Shown: in pieces, positions 42,254-50,511 of the stretch | Numbering within the stretch: position 1 is the stretch's first letter | Layout of the letters: each line of letters starts with the position of its first letter | NCBI RefSeq assembly: GCF_026168105.1 | Contig: NZ_LBMW01000022.1 | Location: forward strand, 78,214-142,213 | From: Streptomyces hygroscopicus | Lineage (GTDB): Bacteria; Actinomycetota; Actinomycetes; Streptomycetales; Streptomycetaceae | Direction of reading: 5' to 3' | Length of the DNA: 64,000 bases | The notes under the pieces: model-generated | What the model saw: the letters and a program-made list of their open reading frames with translations, nothing else | Database searches by the model: none | Told to the model about the DNA's origin: nothing | Position numbers and translations under genes: made by a program

Positions 42254-42913
42254 GTGCACGAAACACCGCTGAGCAAGGTCGTCGACGAGCTCTTGCGTCT
42301 GCGCCGCGGCACCTCACACACCTCGCGGGATCGGTCGGCGCCCGCCGGCTTCGGGTTGGATCCCGCACTTGTCGGCGACTTCGTCGCCGGCACGCTGGGG
42401 CCCCAGGGGGAGGCGGCACTCGCTGACCAGGTGGCGCGGCTCCTGCCCTTCCACTGGGCCTTGCCCAACAAGCTCACCGAGGCGATGACGCAGGTCATCG
42501 ACCACCTCGGCGGTCAACGTGATCTGATGGCCTGGCTGGACGGGCACTCGGGCCTGCCACGGCTGGTGGCAAGGCTGTACGTCCTTATGGGACTCCTTGA
42601 TCAATTCAGCGAAGAGCCCGCGGTTGTCACCGCGCTGCGCGAATCCCGGGAGCAGACGCCCTGTCCACCCGGTCTCCAGGGTTACCTGGTACCGGAAACC
42701 GACGACGAAACCCTCGGCAGCATCGCCTTCAAAATCGAGGAGCTGCTGGGCGACGGTCGGGAAAAGGAAGCCGTTGAGCTTGCGCTGGCCACTGCGGCGT
42801 GGCTCCGCCAGGCCGCGCCGCGCGCGGAACAACTCGACCCCAGGGTCGGTGACCTGGGCGAGCTGATGGACCATATTCGCCAGGACATCCAGGCTTCCTC
42901 AGCCGAAGCCTGA
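42254..42913 (+). CDS. Hypothetical soluble helical protein, 219 aa
   Basis: I do not recognise the family. The product is acidic and mostly helical, with no membrane segment or signal. Visible stretches include VVDELLRLRRG at the start, LVGDFVAGTLGPQGEAALADQVARLLPFHW in the middle and a helical C-terminus rich in Ala and Leu. GTG 42254 follows GGGAGG by 5 nt and is preferred to ATG 42221 or 42227. Codon use is normal for the region. It is divergent from the SRPBCC-DyP group, so a shared stress response is possible but unproven. Confidence 0.65.
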   Translation: MHETPLSKVVDELLRLRRGTSHTSRDRSAPAGFGLDPALVGDFVAGTLGPQGEAALADQVARLLPFHWALPNKLTEAMTQVIDHLGGQRDLMAWLDGHSGLPRLVARLYVLMGLLDQFSEEPAVVTALRESREQTPCPPGLQGYLVPETDDETLGSIAFKIEELLGDGREKEAVELALATAAWLRQAAPRAEQLDPRVGDLGELMDHIRQDIQASSAEA

Positions 42914-43321
42914 GCATCGCGCTTCCGGGCCGGAGTGGGCCGACGAGGAAGTCACCCACCTTTTTCAAGAGTTGTCGGGTGATGAAGCCACCTTTCCAAG
43001 AGTTGTCGGGGGTGACGCCGAGTCGGTGGGCGGCACCGTGGTGACCTTCGATGCGCGACGTGACCCAGCCAGTACAACACCCCCGACGTGTCGCCGCCGC
43101 GCTTCAACTGCCGCGCGCAGCATCGAGCCGAGGGCCAGAACGCGCCACGTACACCCCGTGGGGTCCGCGGTGCCGACCTCGTCGGCCACTGCGGTCGGCG
43201 ATCCGGTTGAGTGTGCCGATAATCTTGCGCCCGTCCGGGGGCCGAGCGGGGTCGCCCGGGGTCTGCAGACCACGGGCACGCGGCGTACGCGGCTCGGCAC
43301 ACGAGGGGGATGTTGAGGCCG
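42914..43321. other. Intergenic region with a 27-bp direct repeat
   Basis: No supported gene. The left part holds two imperfect copies of a 27-28 bp sequence, listed separately. The rest reads without convincing coding signal on either strand, though minus-strand fragments such as GRKIIGTLNRIADR could be a remnant of a lost gene. Confidence 0.45.
42956..43015. repeat. Imperfect 27/28-bp direct repeat
   Basis: Copy 1 is 42956-42982 and copy 2 is 42988-43015. They share CCACCTTT, AAGAGTTGTCGGG and GGTGA and differ by a short T/C tract and two G residues. They could be a slipped duplication or the scar of a mobile element. No transposase is adjacent. Confidence 0.7.
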
Positions 43322-45055
43322 ATGGGCGATGGCACCACGGGTGAGTCGGGCGCCGGGCTGCGTACGGTGGGCCACGGCCGGTATGTGCTGCGGCAGCAAC
43401 TGGGCCAGGGGGGCATGGCCAGCGTCCACCTCGCACACGACTCCGTGCTGGAGCGCCCGGTGGCGGTCAAGACGCTCCACACCGACCTGGGCCGCGAGGC
43501 GTCCGTCCGCGAGCGGTTCCGCCGCGAGGCACAGGCGGTGGCGCGGCTGAGCCACACCAACATTGTCGCGGTCTACGACAGCGGTGAGGACGTCGGTCCG
43601 GACGCCGGCACGGTGCCGTACATCGTCATGGAGTACGTCGAGGGCGCGACGCTGTCCTCCATGCTCCGAGAGGAGATCGACAAGCACGGAGCAATGCCTT
43701 CCGACCGTGCCCTGAGGATCACCGCGGATGTGCTCTCGGCGCTGGCCGCCTCCCATGAGCAGGGCCTGGTCCACCGCGACATCAAGCCGGGCAATGTCAT
43801 GGTCACCCCGCGCGGGGTGGTGAAGGTGATGGACTTCGGCATCGCTCGCGCGCTGCAGTCCGGTGTGACGTCCATGACGCAGACCGGCATGGTGGTGGGC
43901 ACGCCCCAGTACCTCTCGCCGGAGCAGGCGCTGGGCAAGAGCATCGACGCCCGAGCGGACCTGTACTCGGTGGGCTGCATGCTGTTCGAACTGCTCACCG
44001 GGCGGCCGCCGTTCGACGGGGACACTGCCTTCTCCCTCGCCTACAAGCACGTCCAGGAGAAGCCGCCCGCGCCGTCCAGCGTCAACCGGGCGATCAGCCC
44101 GGCGGTGGACGCCCTGGTGGCCCAGGCACTGAGCAAGGACCCGGCGCACCGCTTCCCGACGGCCGAGGTGATGCGGGGCGAGGTGCATCGGGTGCTGTCC
44201 GGTCCGCCGAGCGGGGCGAAGGCGGCGCCGAACGGAGCGTCGGCAGGCCATGACCACCCCCCCGCGGCAGACCGGACCCCGTCGGCGGCCCTGGAAGCCG
44301 CGTCCGTACCCACGGTGTCCGACGCCCTACCGCCCGCACAGAGCCAGAACCGGCACTCCTCGCTCTCTGACCGCACAGTCGGCAGGGACATGGCCCCGGG
44401 CGTCACTCCAGCGAAGCATCCGCGACGACGTCGTGTCGTCTATGCCGCCGGTGCGGCCGTGGTCCTCGCGGTCGTGGGAACCGCCGCGGCCCAACTCCTC
44501 CCGGATCACAGCGGTCCCACCAAGGGCTCGCAGAGCAAGGCGTCTCAGGAGAGAAGGATCCGGGCATCCGGAGGCTTCACCGCCGCATCCCCGTGGCGGC
44601 TCGTCGTCAGCGACCAGATCGGGGGCCAGGACAACGGCTGCACCGTTACGCTGACCAACACCAGCACCGGTCAACAGAACGTGCTCGAGAACTACGGCAC
44701 CAAGTCGTTCCTGATACACACCTCAGGACCGTTTCGCTGGGCGGCCGACAACCCGGGCTGCGAAGTGGTCCACCGATCCGGAGCGGGAGCCGCGGTGCCG
44801 CCCTTCACCCGGGAATACGGCACGGGCGACACCGAAGCCTTCACCGCGCGAGGACCGATAGCCGTGAAGGTGGTGGACTTCAACGGCGCCGGCGACTGCA
44901 GGCTGGATCTGCGCGACGCTGCAAACGGAGAGGCCGTGGACCTGGGTACGGCCACCAGAGGCGGCGGCCCGCTGAAGCTCGACCCGAGCGGACACCCCCA
45001 GGTGTACCTCGCGGATCTGCAGTGCAGTGTGAAGGTCTCCGCTGCCCGCGGCTGA
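43322..45055 (+). CDS. PknB-type Ser/Thr protein kinase with single TM and extracytoplasmic domain
   Basis: About 577 aa. The kinase domain (about 20-285) has the Gly loop LGQGGMASVH, catalytic Lys in VAVKTL, the HRDIKPGNV loop, DFGIA and a GTPQYLSPEQ activation segment, so it should be active. A Pro/Ala-rich juxtamembrane linker follows, then one TM helix (VVYAAGAAVVLAVVGTAAAQLL) and a C-terminal domain of about 170 residues outside the membrane. That domain has three or four Cys and no PASTA repeats, so it is probably a sensor. ATG 43310, four codons earlier, is an alternative start. No substrate gene is adjacent. Confidence 0.87.
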   Translation: MGDGTTGESGAGLRTVGHGRYVLRQQLGQGGMASVHLAHDSVLERPVAVKTLHTDLGREASVRERFRREAQAVARLSHTNIVAVYDSGEDVGPDAGTVPYIVMEYVEGATLSSMLREEIDKHGAMPSDRALRITADVLSALAASHEQGLVHRDIKPGNVMVTPRGVVKVMDFGIARALQSGVTSMTQTGMVVGTPQYLSPEQALGKSIDARADLYSVGCMLFELLTGRPPFDGDTAFSLAYKHVQEKPPAPSSVNRAISPAVDALVAQALSKDPAHRFPTAEVMRGEVHRVLSGPPSGAKAAPNGASAGHDHPPAADRTPSAALEAASVPTVSDALPPAQSQNRHSSLSDRTVGRDMAPGVTPAKHPRRRRVVYAAGAAVVLAVVGTAAAQLLPDHSGPTKGSQSKASQERRIRASGGFTAASPWRLVVSDQIGGQDNGCTVTLTNTSTGQQNVLENYGTKSFLIHTSGPFRWAADNPGCEVVHRSGAGAAVPPFTREYGTGDTEAFTARGPIAVKVVDFNGAGDCRLDLRDAANGEAVDLGTATRGGGPLKLDPSGHPQVYLADLQCSVKVSAARG

Positions 45056-45112
45056 GCAGCTGTGTCGAGTCCTGACATGACAACTTGAAAGGTTGTCAGT
45101 GCAGGTCGGAGG

Positions 45113-45148
45113 CTTGTTGTTTCGGGTGGATCCGCCCGAAACAACAAG
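45113..45148. terminator. Perfect 14-bp hairpin between convergent kinase and phosphatase genes
   Basis: CTTGTTGTTTCGGG (45113-45126) is the exact complement of 45135-45148 around an 8-nt loop containing GGATCC. A smaller hairpin (TGACAAC/GTTGTCA, about 45077-45097) precedes it. Together they form a strong bidirectional terminator. Confidence 0.85.
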
Positions 45149-45206
45149 GTGGGCGTCGGCCGGCGCGGTGCGTACGTCGGCCGTACGGGCACGCCTCATC
45201 CGACGC

Positions 45207-46325
45207 TCAGAGGCTCGGGCGCCGCCGGGCGACGAGGGCAGCGATGTCGTCGTCGAGCTCGCCGCCGCTGTACGCGATCAGGTCGCGGTGGAGATGTTCG
45301 AGGAGCTGGTGGGGCGCCTCGCCGCTCCATGAGCGGATGCGTTGGAGGAAGGGATAGAAGGCCCCGGAGCGGTCGCGGGTCTCGGTGACCCCGTCGGTGT
45401 ACAGCAGGAGCTGGTCCCCGGGGTGGAAGGGGGCGAGGTCGACGTGGTACCCGCCGCTCACCAGCATGCCCAGGTTGAGCGGCGGCGAGGGAGCGGCGGG
45501 CTGCAGCTCCCGGACCTCGCCGCGGTGCAGCAGCAGCGGGGGCGGGTGGCCGCAGGTGACGGTCCGGACGACCGGTTCATCGTCAGGGATCTCGGCGAGG
45601 AGAGCGGTGATGAAACGTTCAGCGATCTCCGAGCCCGCGACCCCCGGGTACTGGGAAGCGTGGCGGCTCATGCTCGTCTCCAGGCGGCGCGCGAGGTGGG
45701 GCAGGTCGGGCGCGTCGTGGGCGGCCTCACGGAAGGCGCTGAGCAGCGTCGCGGCCGTCTGGATCGCGAGCAGGCCCTTGCCGCGTACGTCGCCTATGAG
45801 CAGCCGTACGCCGTGCGGGATGCGTATCGCCTCGTACAGGTCGCCGCCGATCCGGGCTTCCGCCGCGGCGGCCAGGTACATGCTCTCGAGCGTGACCTGA
45901 CCGAGGTGTCGCGGTACCGGATGCAGCACCGCCAGCTGGGCGGTCTCGGCCACTGAGCGAACCTGAACCAGCTGATGGGCGCGTCGGCCCAGCAGGCGGT
46001 TGAAGAAGACGGCGAATACCGCAATCGCCGCGAGGGTGGCCAGCTCGGAGTAGGCGGTGGCATCCCGCAGCCCGTTGAAGTCCACCATCAGGCCGACAAA
46101 GACGGCGCACGCGCCCACTCCGATGAGCACGGTCCCCCACAGGGGCAGCAGCGCGGCGGCAGAAACCATGGCCGTGGCGAGGAAGGCATCCGGCCGGACG
46201 TCGCGGGGTGTGAAGAGGCCGATGAACAGACCGATGAACAACAGCAGAGCAGGCACCACGGGCAGCAACCTGCCCCGCACACCAGCTCTGTGCGTGACTC
46301 CGCGTTCCTCAGGAGACCTCGCCAC
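45207..46325 (-). CDS. Membrane-bound SpoIIE-type PP2C phosphatase (second copy)
   Basis: A 372-aa protein with an N-terminal membrane region (LLLFIGLFIGLF, SAAALLPLWGTVLIGVGACAVFV, AIAVFAVFFNRLLG) and a C-terminal SpoIIE domain with GGDLYEAI, GDVRGKG, YTDGVTETRDRSG and DDIAALVA. It is built like the phosphatase at 31679-32854. GTG 46325 has GGGGAG 7 nt upstream; a longer in-frame start upstream lacks a ribosome site. It converges on the Ser/Thr kinase gene. Any functional link between the two is only suggested by position. Confidence 0.84.
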   Translation of the reverse strand: MARSPEERGVTHRAGVRGRLLPVVPALLLFIGLFIGLFTPRDVRPDAFLATAMVSAAALLPLWGTVLIGVGACAVFVGLMVDFNGLRDATAYSELATLAAIAVFAVFFNRLLGRRAHQLVQVRSVAETAQLAVLHPVPRHLGQVTLESMYLAAAAEARIGGDLYEAIRIPHGVRLLIGDVRGKGLLAIQTAATLLSAFREAAHDAPDLPHLARRLETSMSRHASQYPGVAGSEIAERFITALLAEIPDDEPVVRTVTCGHPPPLLLHRGEVRELQPAAPSPPLNLGMLVSGGYHVDLAPFHPGDQLLLYTDGVTETRDRSGAFYPFLQRIRSWSGEAPHQLLEHLHRDLIAYSGGELDDDIAALVARRRPSL

Positions 46326-46512
46326 CGTGCCGCTCCCCAAGGTCGCACAGGTCGAGCAGCAGCCAAGGTCCGGAGGCCAGGCCACCGGTTTGGGCAATTT
46401 TATCGCTGTTCGTCCGTAGCCTACGACCTACGAACAACCCGGGTGTGGCGGGTCGCGGCGGTGATCATCATCGGCTGCTTCATGACCACCATTCGTGGGT
46501 GTTCCATTAATA

Positions 46513-46537
46513 GGTATACCCATGATAGGACTATGCT
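46513..46537 (+). promoter_or_regulatory. GGTATACC palindrome and -10 of the marR gene
   Basis: The palindrome GGTATACC (46513-46520; T and A flanks extend it to 12 bp) lies where the -35 would be. A -10-like TATGCT is at 46532-46537, 6 nt before the ATG at 46544. No ribosome site is present. A leaderless, autorepressed promoter is likely. Confidence 0.55.
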
Positions 46538-46543
46538 GCAAAC

Positions 46544-47047
46544 ATGCAGACAGATGCCTCCGTCACCCGCCCTCCGGTCCTTCTGAACCTGCCCGTGTTC
46601 GCGCTGTCACACCTCGGCCGGGTCGCCCGCGGCGCGACCAGGACCGCGTTCGCGCACGAAGGACTCTCCTCCCGTGCGCACTTCGTCCTGCTGTGCCTTC
46701 ACAAGTACGGCGAGCTGTCCCAGCGTGACTTGTCCGACCGCATCGCCATGGACCGCAGCGACCTCGTCAAACTCATCGACGGACTGGAGCAGTCCGGGCA
46801 TCTTCAGCGCCGGCCCGATCCGAACGACCGTCGGCGCCACGCGCTTTCCATCTCCCCGCTGGGAGTGGAGGCGCTCGGGAGGGGTGAGCGGATCCTGCAT
46901 CAGGCGACCGACGAAGTCCTGGCGCGGCTCAGCCCCGACGAGCGGATTGCGTTGCACCGGCTCGTGCTGCGGGCTCTCGGTGCCGACATCGACGCCGACG
47001 CCGACAGGGACGGGACGGCGACATCAACGCCGACATCGACTGGCTGA
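46544..47047 (+). CDS. MarR-family transcriptional regulator
   Basis: A 167-aa protein with the MarR winged helix: FVLLCLHKYGELSQRDLSDRIAMDRSDLVKLIDGLEQSGHLQRRPDPNDRRRHALSISPLG is the diagnostic block, with the DxRxR-type wing. The C-terminal tail is an unusual Asp/Thr-rich low-complexity stretch (DADADRDGTATSTPTST). It is divergent from the SpoIIE gene by about 220 bp and probably controls its own promoter through GGTATACC. The ligand is unknown. Confidence 0.86.
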   Translation: MQTDASVTRPPVLLNLPVFALSHLGRVARGATRTAFAHEGLSSRAHFVLLCLHKYGELSQRDLSDRIAMDRSDLVKLIDGLEQSGHLQRRPDPNDRRRHALSISPLGVEALGRGERILHQATDEVLARLSPDERIALHRLVLRALGADIDADADRDGTATSTPTSTG

Positions 47048-47320
47048 CCCATGAAGCTGGATCGGTGACGGAGAGCTGAAGGATTCGCGCCCTGCCCCCA
47101 GAGGTCATGAGAGCCTCGGAATCGATTGACCGATATCGCCGGGGTGGTTAGGCATGCAATCGTGACAGTAGGCCATCACGGTGGGTGGTTAAGCCCGCGG
47201 TGCGGGCCCTGCCGGTACTGAGCGAGGCCCGGCCACCGCGCGGGGTTTCGTCGCCGGACTGCCGTGGCTCGGATCGGCCGCTGTCGCCGACGGCGGGGAC
47301 CCGCAGATATGCCGCTGTGG

Positions 47321-49384
47321 TCAGTCTGTTGGACTGAATGTCCACAGCAGGTTGCTGTGCTGCTGCCATGTCCACTGCTTGGTCATGGAACCGGAGGCGA
47401 CCGGGCCGCCGCCGTCGAGGACCAGTCCCGTGGTGCGGTTGGCGATCGAGTACTGGCCGGAGCCGCGATTGATGATCTTCCACTGCTGGTTGGGACCGCC
47501 GTTCCACACCGCCTGCCGGGCCGGGGCGCCGTCGCCGGTGGATCCCCAGCCGTCGGCGACCATGCTGTTGGTGCGGTTGACGAGCTTGTAGTAGCCGTTA
47601 CCAAGGTCGACCGCCTGCCACTGGAGGTTGCTGCTGTCCACCGGCGTCCATTGCTTGAGGTTCGAGCCGCTGGTGACGTTGCCGCCGCTGTCGAGGGCCA
47701 GGCGGTCCGTGACATTGATCAGGAGGAAGTGGGCGGCGGGGTTGAACGTCACCTTCAGCGAGGCGATGGCGTCGTTGTTGCCGGTCGCCCGCAGGTCGGA
47801 GGTGTCCGCGGTGAACGTCCAGGCGGTGCCGGTGAAGTTGTCGCCGGAGTAACCCGTCAACTGGTAACCGTCCGGCACCAGAATCGAGGAGATGCCGGCG
47901 GGCGCGATGCCCGTGGCCGACAGCTGGGAGGAGGTGTAGCCGCCCAGCGGCAGTTTGGCACTGGGCCCGGAACGGGAGTAGCCGACGTCTCGGAACACCG
48001 TCACGGAAGCATTGGGCGCGGGCATCCCGTTGACCTCGACGCAGACCACGGAGTCGTCGGTGTTCGGCGCGGTGGCTGGCACCGTGACGTTGATGTGGCT
48101 GCCGCCGACGGTGTAGTTGAGTGAAGCCGAGGGGCTGTTCATCAGGTACACGCGGCTGATCGTGTTGTCGATCTCCGGGATCCGGAGCACGCCGTTCGTG
48201 GGCCAGGCGAAGACATGGGCGAAGAGCTTGCCGCTCTTCTTGGTGATCTTGCCCCAGTCCGGCTCGGTGGCGAACGGGCTGCCGCTCGTGCCGTGGATGC
48301 TGTCGCTGTACGTCGACATCCAGGAAGCCAGGCCGTTGAGGATGGTCACGGATTCGTCGGTGACTGAGCCGTCGCCCTTGGGGCCGATGTTCAACAGGAG
48401 GTTGCCGTCCCTGGACACGACCGTGACGAGCTCCTGGACGACGTCCTTGACGGATCGGTAGGAGGCCGAGGTCTCCTTCGAGGCGTCGTAGCCCCAGGCG
48501 CCGTTCATGGTGGAACACTTCTCCCACGGCCGGTTCATCGGGGTATCGGGCACACCGAACTCCGCGACCGCGTAGTCGCCGAGGCCCAGGTCACGCTTGA
48601 CGCGTTCGTTGACGACGAGGTTGGGCTTGCGGGCGATCAGCCAGTCGTAGAGGCCGACGCCATCCGACCGGAGCCACCAGTCGTTCAGGGTGGCGCTGCT
48701 GGGTTCGGCGAACCAGTCGCCGTCGAACCACAGGAGCGCCGGGTCGTAGCGGTCCAGCAGCTCTTGCAGTTGGGCCTTCATGTCGGCGATGTACGCGGTG
48801 CGGGCGGCCTGCGAGGACATCGTGGTGAGACCGCCACTGCGGATGATCTGGGAGGGATGGTTCCAGTCCATGATCGAGTAGTACAGGCAGAACTTGATGC
48901 CCCGGCTCTCGCACTCGGCCTTGAGTGCCGCCAGCAGGTCGCTCCGGCAGCCGGCGTAGTCGTGGAGGTTGTACCGCTTGGTTCCGGTGGTGTCTGTGGA
49001 GCCCGCGACGTTCGAGTCCCACATCGCGAAGCCCTCGTGGTGCTTGGCCGTGATCACGAGGTACTTCATGCCTGCGTTCTTGGCCAGTTCGGCGATGGTG
49101 GCGGGGCTGAACACGGTGGGGTTGAAGGGCTTGCTGACCTGGGTCTGGTAGTCGGCCTTGCTCCAGCCGTTGCTGAACGCCCACTCGCCTCTGCCGAGGT
49201 AGGAGTAAGAACCGAAGTGGATGAACATCCCGAACCGGGCCTGGTACCACCAGTCCAACTTTGAGGGGACGGAGTATGCCTGGGCCGCCGACCACAGTCC
49301 CTGGGGGAGCCCGAAGGCCACGCTGCCTCCGGCGAGCGCGGCGGCCTTGAAGAGGGAGCGTCTGGTGAGGGGGCCAGGTGGCAT
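47321..49384 (-). CDS. Secreted GH29 alpha-L-fucosidase with C-terminal ricin-type lectin domain
   Basis: A 687-aa protein with a Tat signal (RRSLFKAAALAGG). The GH29 domain covers about 40-400: WYQARFGMFIHFGSYSYLGRGEW, KHHEGFAMWDS, LCLYYSIMDWNHP-like stretch and LLWFDGDW, whose Asp is the expected nucleophile. It is followed by a beta-sandwich and from about residue 555 by a QXW-type ricin B lectin (NLQWQAVDLGNG, NQQWKIINRGSGQ). It should release fucose from external glycans. ATG 49384 has AGGAG 7 nt upstream. It stands alone, convergent with marR. Confidence 0.88.
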   Translation of the reverse strand: MPPGPLTRRSLFKAAALAGGSVAFGLPQGLWSAAQAYSVPSKLDWWYQARFGMFIHFGSYSYLGRGEWAFSNGWSKADYQTQVSKPFNPTVFSPATIAELAKNAGMKYLVITAKHHEGFAMWDSNVAGSTDTTGTKRYNLHDYAGCRSDLLAALKAECESRGIKFCLYYSIMDWNHPSQIIRSGGLTTMSSQAARTAYIADMKAQLQELLDRYDPALLWFDGDWFAEPSSATLNDWWLRSDGVGLYDWLIARKPNLVVNERVKRDLGLGDYAVAEFGVPDTPMNRPWEKCSTMNGAWGYDASKETSASYRSVKDVVQELVTVVSRDGNLLLNIGPKGDGSVTDESVTILNGLASWMSTYSDSIHGTSGSPFATEPDWGKITKKSGKLFAHVFAWPTNGVLRIPEIDNTISRVYLMNSPSASLNYTVGGSHINVTVPATAPNTDDSVVCVEVNGMPAPNASVTVFRDVGYSRSGPSAKLPLGGYTSSQLSATGIAPAGISSILVPDGYQLTGYSGDNFTGTAWTFTADTSDLRATGNNDAIASLKVTFNPAAHFLLINVTDRLALDSGGNVTSGSNLKQWTPVDSSNLQWQAVDLGNGYYKLVNRTNSMVADGWGSTGDGAPARQAVWNGGPNQQWKIINRGSGQYSIANRTTGLVLDGGGPVASGSMTKQWTWQQHSNLLWTFSPTD

Positions 49385-49910
49385 GGTGCGGCTCCTGGGG
49401 TGTCGGCGGATACGAGTTGGTGGCCGAAGCATCGGATGATTTTTTATACAGAGGGCTCGGAGACGTGTCCAGAGAAGGGACAGGGATTCCTCAAAGGGTC
49501 GTTTTTTGGCGCAGATTGGAGCAACGAGCTGGCTCACGTCGGTAGAGCTCGGCGATCTCCGGCACGAGATAGATCGGAGCTATCGCTGACCTGGGTCGCG
49601 ATCGCGGGTGTGGTCGTCGGCGCCTCGTCCTCGACCACGGTGCGCCCGGCGCCGTGCTGGTCCCACCCGCTTGGGCGTGTGCTGTTCCCAACCCGCAGCG
49701 TGCTTCATCCGTTGACGCTGATCGGCGATGCTCTGTCGCAAGTCCGGGTGAGCCCACGCCTGCCGAATGGCGTACCGGCGTGGCTTTGGGCAGGTGCGGG
49801 CGGCCCTTGCTCCTACCGTCACCCGGGGAACACTCCCGATCTTGACCGTTCCGGGTCGGAGGGGTGAACCGGACAGGGCGTTCGAAGACCAGCCGCATCG
49901 CCATCGGAGA
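49385..49910. other. Intergenic region left of the PhlG-like remnant
   Basis: No gene is supported. The AT-rich patch near 49440-49450 (TTTTTTATACAG) lies about 60 bp before the fucosidase start and may be part of its promoter. The remainder may include the eroded 5' end of the PhlG-like gene. Confidence 0.45.
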
Positions 49911-50477
49911 AGAGGCGCCGGCGCCGGGAGGGAGTCGCGGCATGGCCGAAGGGACGGAACCACGCCCCGATGTACAAGCTGTGGTATCCCCGAGCCCACC
50001 TGTACGCGGAATGGTATGGAGGCACCGCGGACCGTGGTGCTCCTACCGCGACAGGTATATCGGGGGTACATCGTTCGTCGACGAGTGCGTCGGCAGTGCG
50101 CTCGGCGAGCCCGCCATCCACTTTGTCCATCCCCGCAAGCTGGGATTCGGCGATGACAGCCTCGATCCTGACGAAGCCACCGCGATTGCGGCATTGCCAG
50201 GTTGTCCCGCGTCCCGCTCGATTGGGGCCATCTCGTGCACCACGTACGCCGGACGAAAGACGGCGCCGAGATGCGTTCACGCTTCTGGATGGGCGGGAAG
50301 TACGTCGCCCCCCGCGCAGGAGCCTCCCTGGACGGCGAACTCGGAACGGTCGCAGATGGTCTGAGGCGCCCCGGAGACGGACATGCCCGTGCCATGGCCG
50401 TGCACTGCTCGCAGGAGATGAACCATCTCGCAGTGTTTCTCCCGGACGTCTTCGACGAGTTCCAACGATCTGAATAG
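49911..50477 (+). pseudogene. Frameshifted remnant of a PhlG-like (DAPG hydrolase family) gene
   Basis: Three consecutive segments in three different frames read as one family member. MYKLWYPRAHLYAEW (from 49970) is the first. DRYIGGTSFVDECVG and AIHFVHPRKLGFGDD (about 50050-50160) is the second. LDWGHLVHHVRRTKDGAEMRSRFWMGGKY through HCSQEMNHLAVFLPDVFDEF (50205-50477) is the third. The last block has the His/Glu metal-site pattern of DAPG hydrolase-like enzymes. At least two frameshifts are needed and no intact start is seen, so I call it a pseudogene. Sequencing error is the alternative. It lies 34 bp before a BBE-type oxidase gene that may once have shared its pathway. Confidence 0.68.
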
Positions 50478-50511
50478 GCTCCGGTGCACGAAAATCCAGA
50501 AAGGACAGGGC

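Noticed and set aside
42914..43321. Insertion sequence remnant
   Set aside because: Direct repeats and short coding-like scraps are present, but no transposase motif or terminal inverted repeats could be identified.
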